This document shows positions 5,164 to 5,299 of a DNA stretch of 5,299 bases, piece by piece (the stretch's first letter is position 1; each line of letters begins with the position of its first letter). The DNA is taken from assembly GCA_938029995.1 (NCBI GenBank), contig CALHGI010000628.1:1-5299 (forward strand), read 5' to 3'. The translations under genes were made by a program, and so were the position numbers. The notes under the pieces were generated by a model. The model did not search any database and was not told the origin of the DNA. It saw nothing but the letters and a program-made list of their open reading frames with translations. This stretch comes from an uncultured cyanobacterium (GTDB taxonomy: Bacteria; Cyanobacteriota; Cyanobacteriia; Phormidesmidales; Phormidesmidaceae).

Positions 5164-5299
5164 CTAGGTGTTAAACCGGGGCAATGGCGTAGGCTTACCA
5201 ATGCCGTAGCCCTGGGCATAGCCTACGTTCAACGCCCTGAGTCTTTCTAAAATAAGGTCGTTTTCAACAAACTCAGCGATCGTCTTCATCCCCATCATG
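5164..5299 (-). CDS. EAL-domain protein (cyclic-di-GMP phosphodiesterase type), C-terminal end only
   Basis: Reading the minus strand from the window edge gives 44 codons to a TAG at 5164-5166. The peptide contains MKTIAEFVEN and, after a short helix-like stretch, NVGYAQGYGIGKPTPL. These match the last two conserved blocks of EAL domains: the AE-x-VE segment, whose first Glu is catalytic in this family, and the QGYG block, whose Gln binds the active site. The F-V-E and GYGIGKP forms are common in cyanobacterial GGDEF-EAL proteins. EAL domains hydrolyse cyclic-di-GMP, a signal for motility and biofilm choices. The EAL motif itself and any GGDEF, PAS or other sensor domains lie outside the window, so activity cannot be judged. 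The gene converges on ftsH, with 31 bp between stop codons and no obvious terminator there. Confidence 0.88.
   Translation of the reverse strand, partial: MMGMKTIAEFVENDLILERLRALNVGYAQGYGIGKPTPLPRFNT

Overview
The window is cyanobacterial chromosome. It carries genes for both interchangeable soluble electron carriers that link cytochrome b6f to photosystem I or the terminal oxidase: plastocyanin and cytochrome c6. It also has a cyanobacterial-type FtsH protease and two copies of the HIP1 palindrome GCGATCGC typical of many cyanobacteria. I cannot name the genus.

Layout: petE (plastocyanin) lies on the minus strand at 56-460. petJ (cytochrome c6) lies on the plus strand at 899-1231. The two are divergent and share a 438-bp control region with several dyads. 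In cyanobacteria that have both proteins, copper normally decides which is made, so this arrangement could act as a copper-switched electron-carrier locus. petJ ends at a strong intrinsic terminator (about 1308-1350).

Next comes a monocistronic unit. A short leader ORF (1511-1585) has a good ribosome binding site, and its stop codon overlaps a possible GTG start of the following gene. That gene (1570-3069) is a full-length predicted lipoprotein of the animal-type, chloride-dependent alpha-amylase family. All three GH13 catalytic carboxylates are replaced (nucleophile Asp to Glu, acid/base Glu to Ala, third Asp to Ile), as are two substrate-contacting residues. The fold-defining segments, the three scaffold disulfides and the chloride-site residues remain. 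It therefore looks like a conserved exported pseudo-amylase, and it is the most unusual item in the window. The unit ends at a hairpin terminator at 3071-3102.

A structured, hairpin-rich leader (3103-3284) precedes ftsH (3285-5132, 615 aa), a complete membrane AAA+ zinc protease. Convergent with ftsH, and only 31 bp away, is the C-terminal end of an EAL-domain (cyclic-di-GMP phosphodiesterase type) protein on the minus strand (5164-5299, running off the window). No tRNA, rRNA, CRISPR array or insertion sequence is visible.
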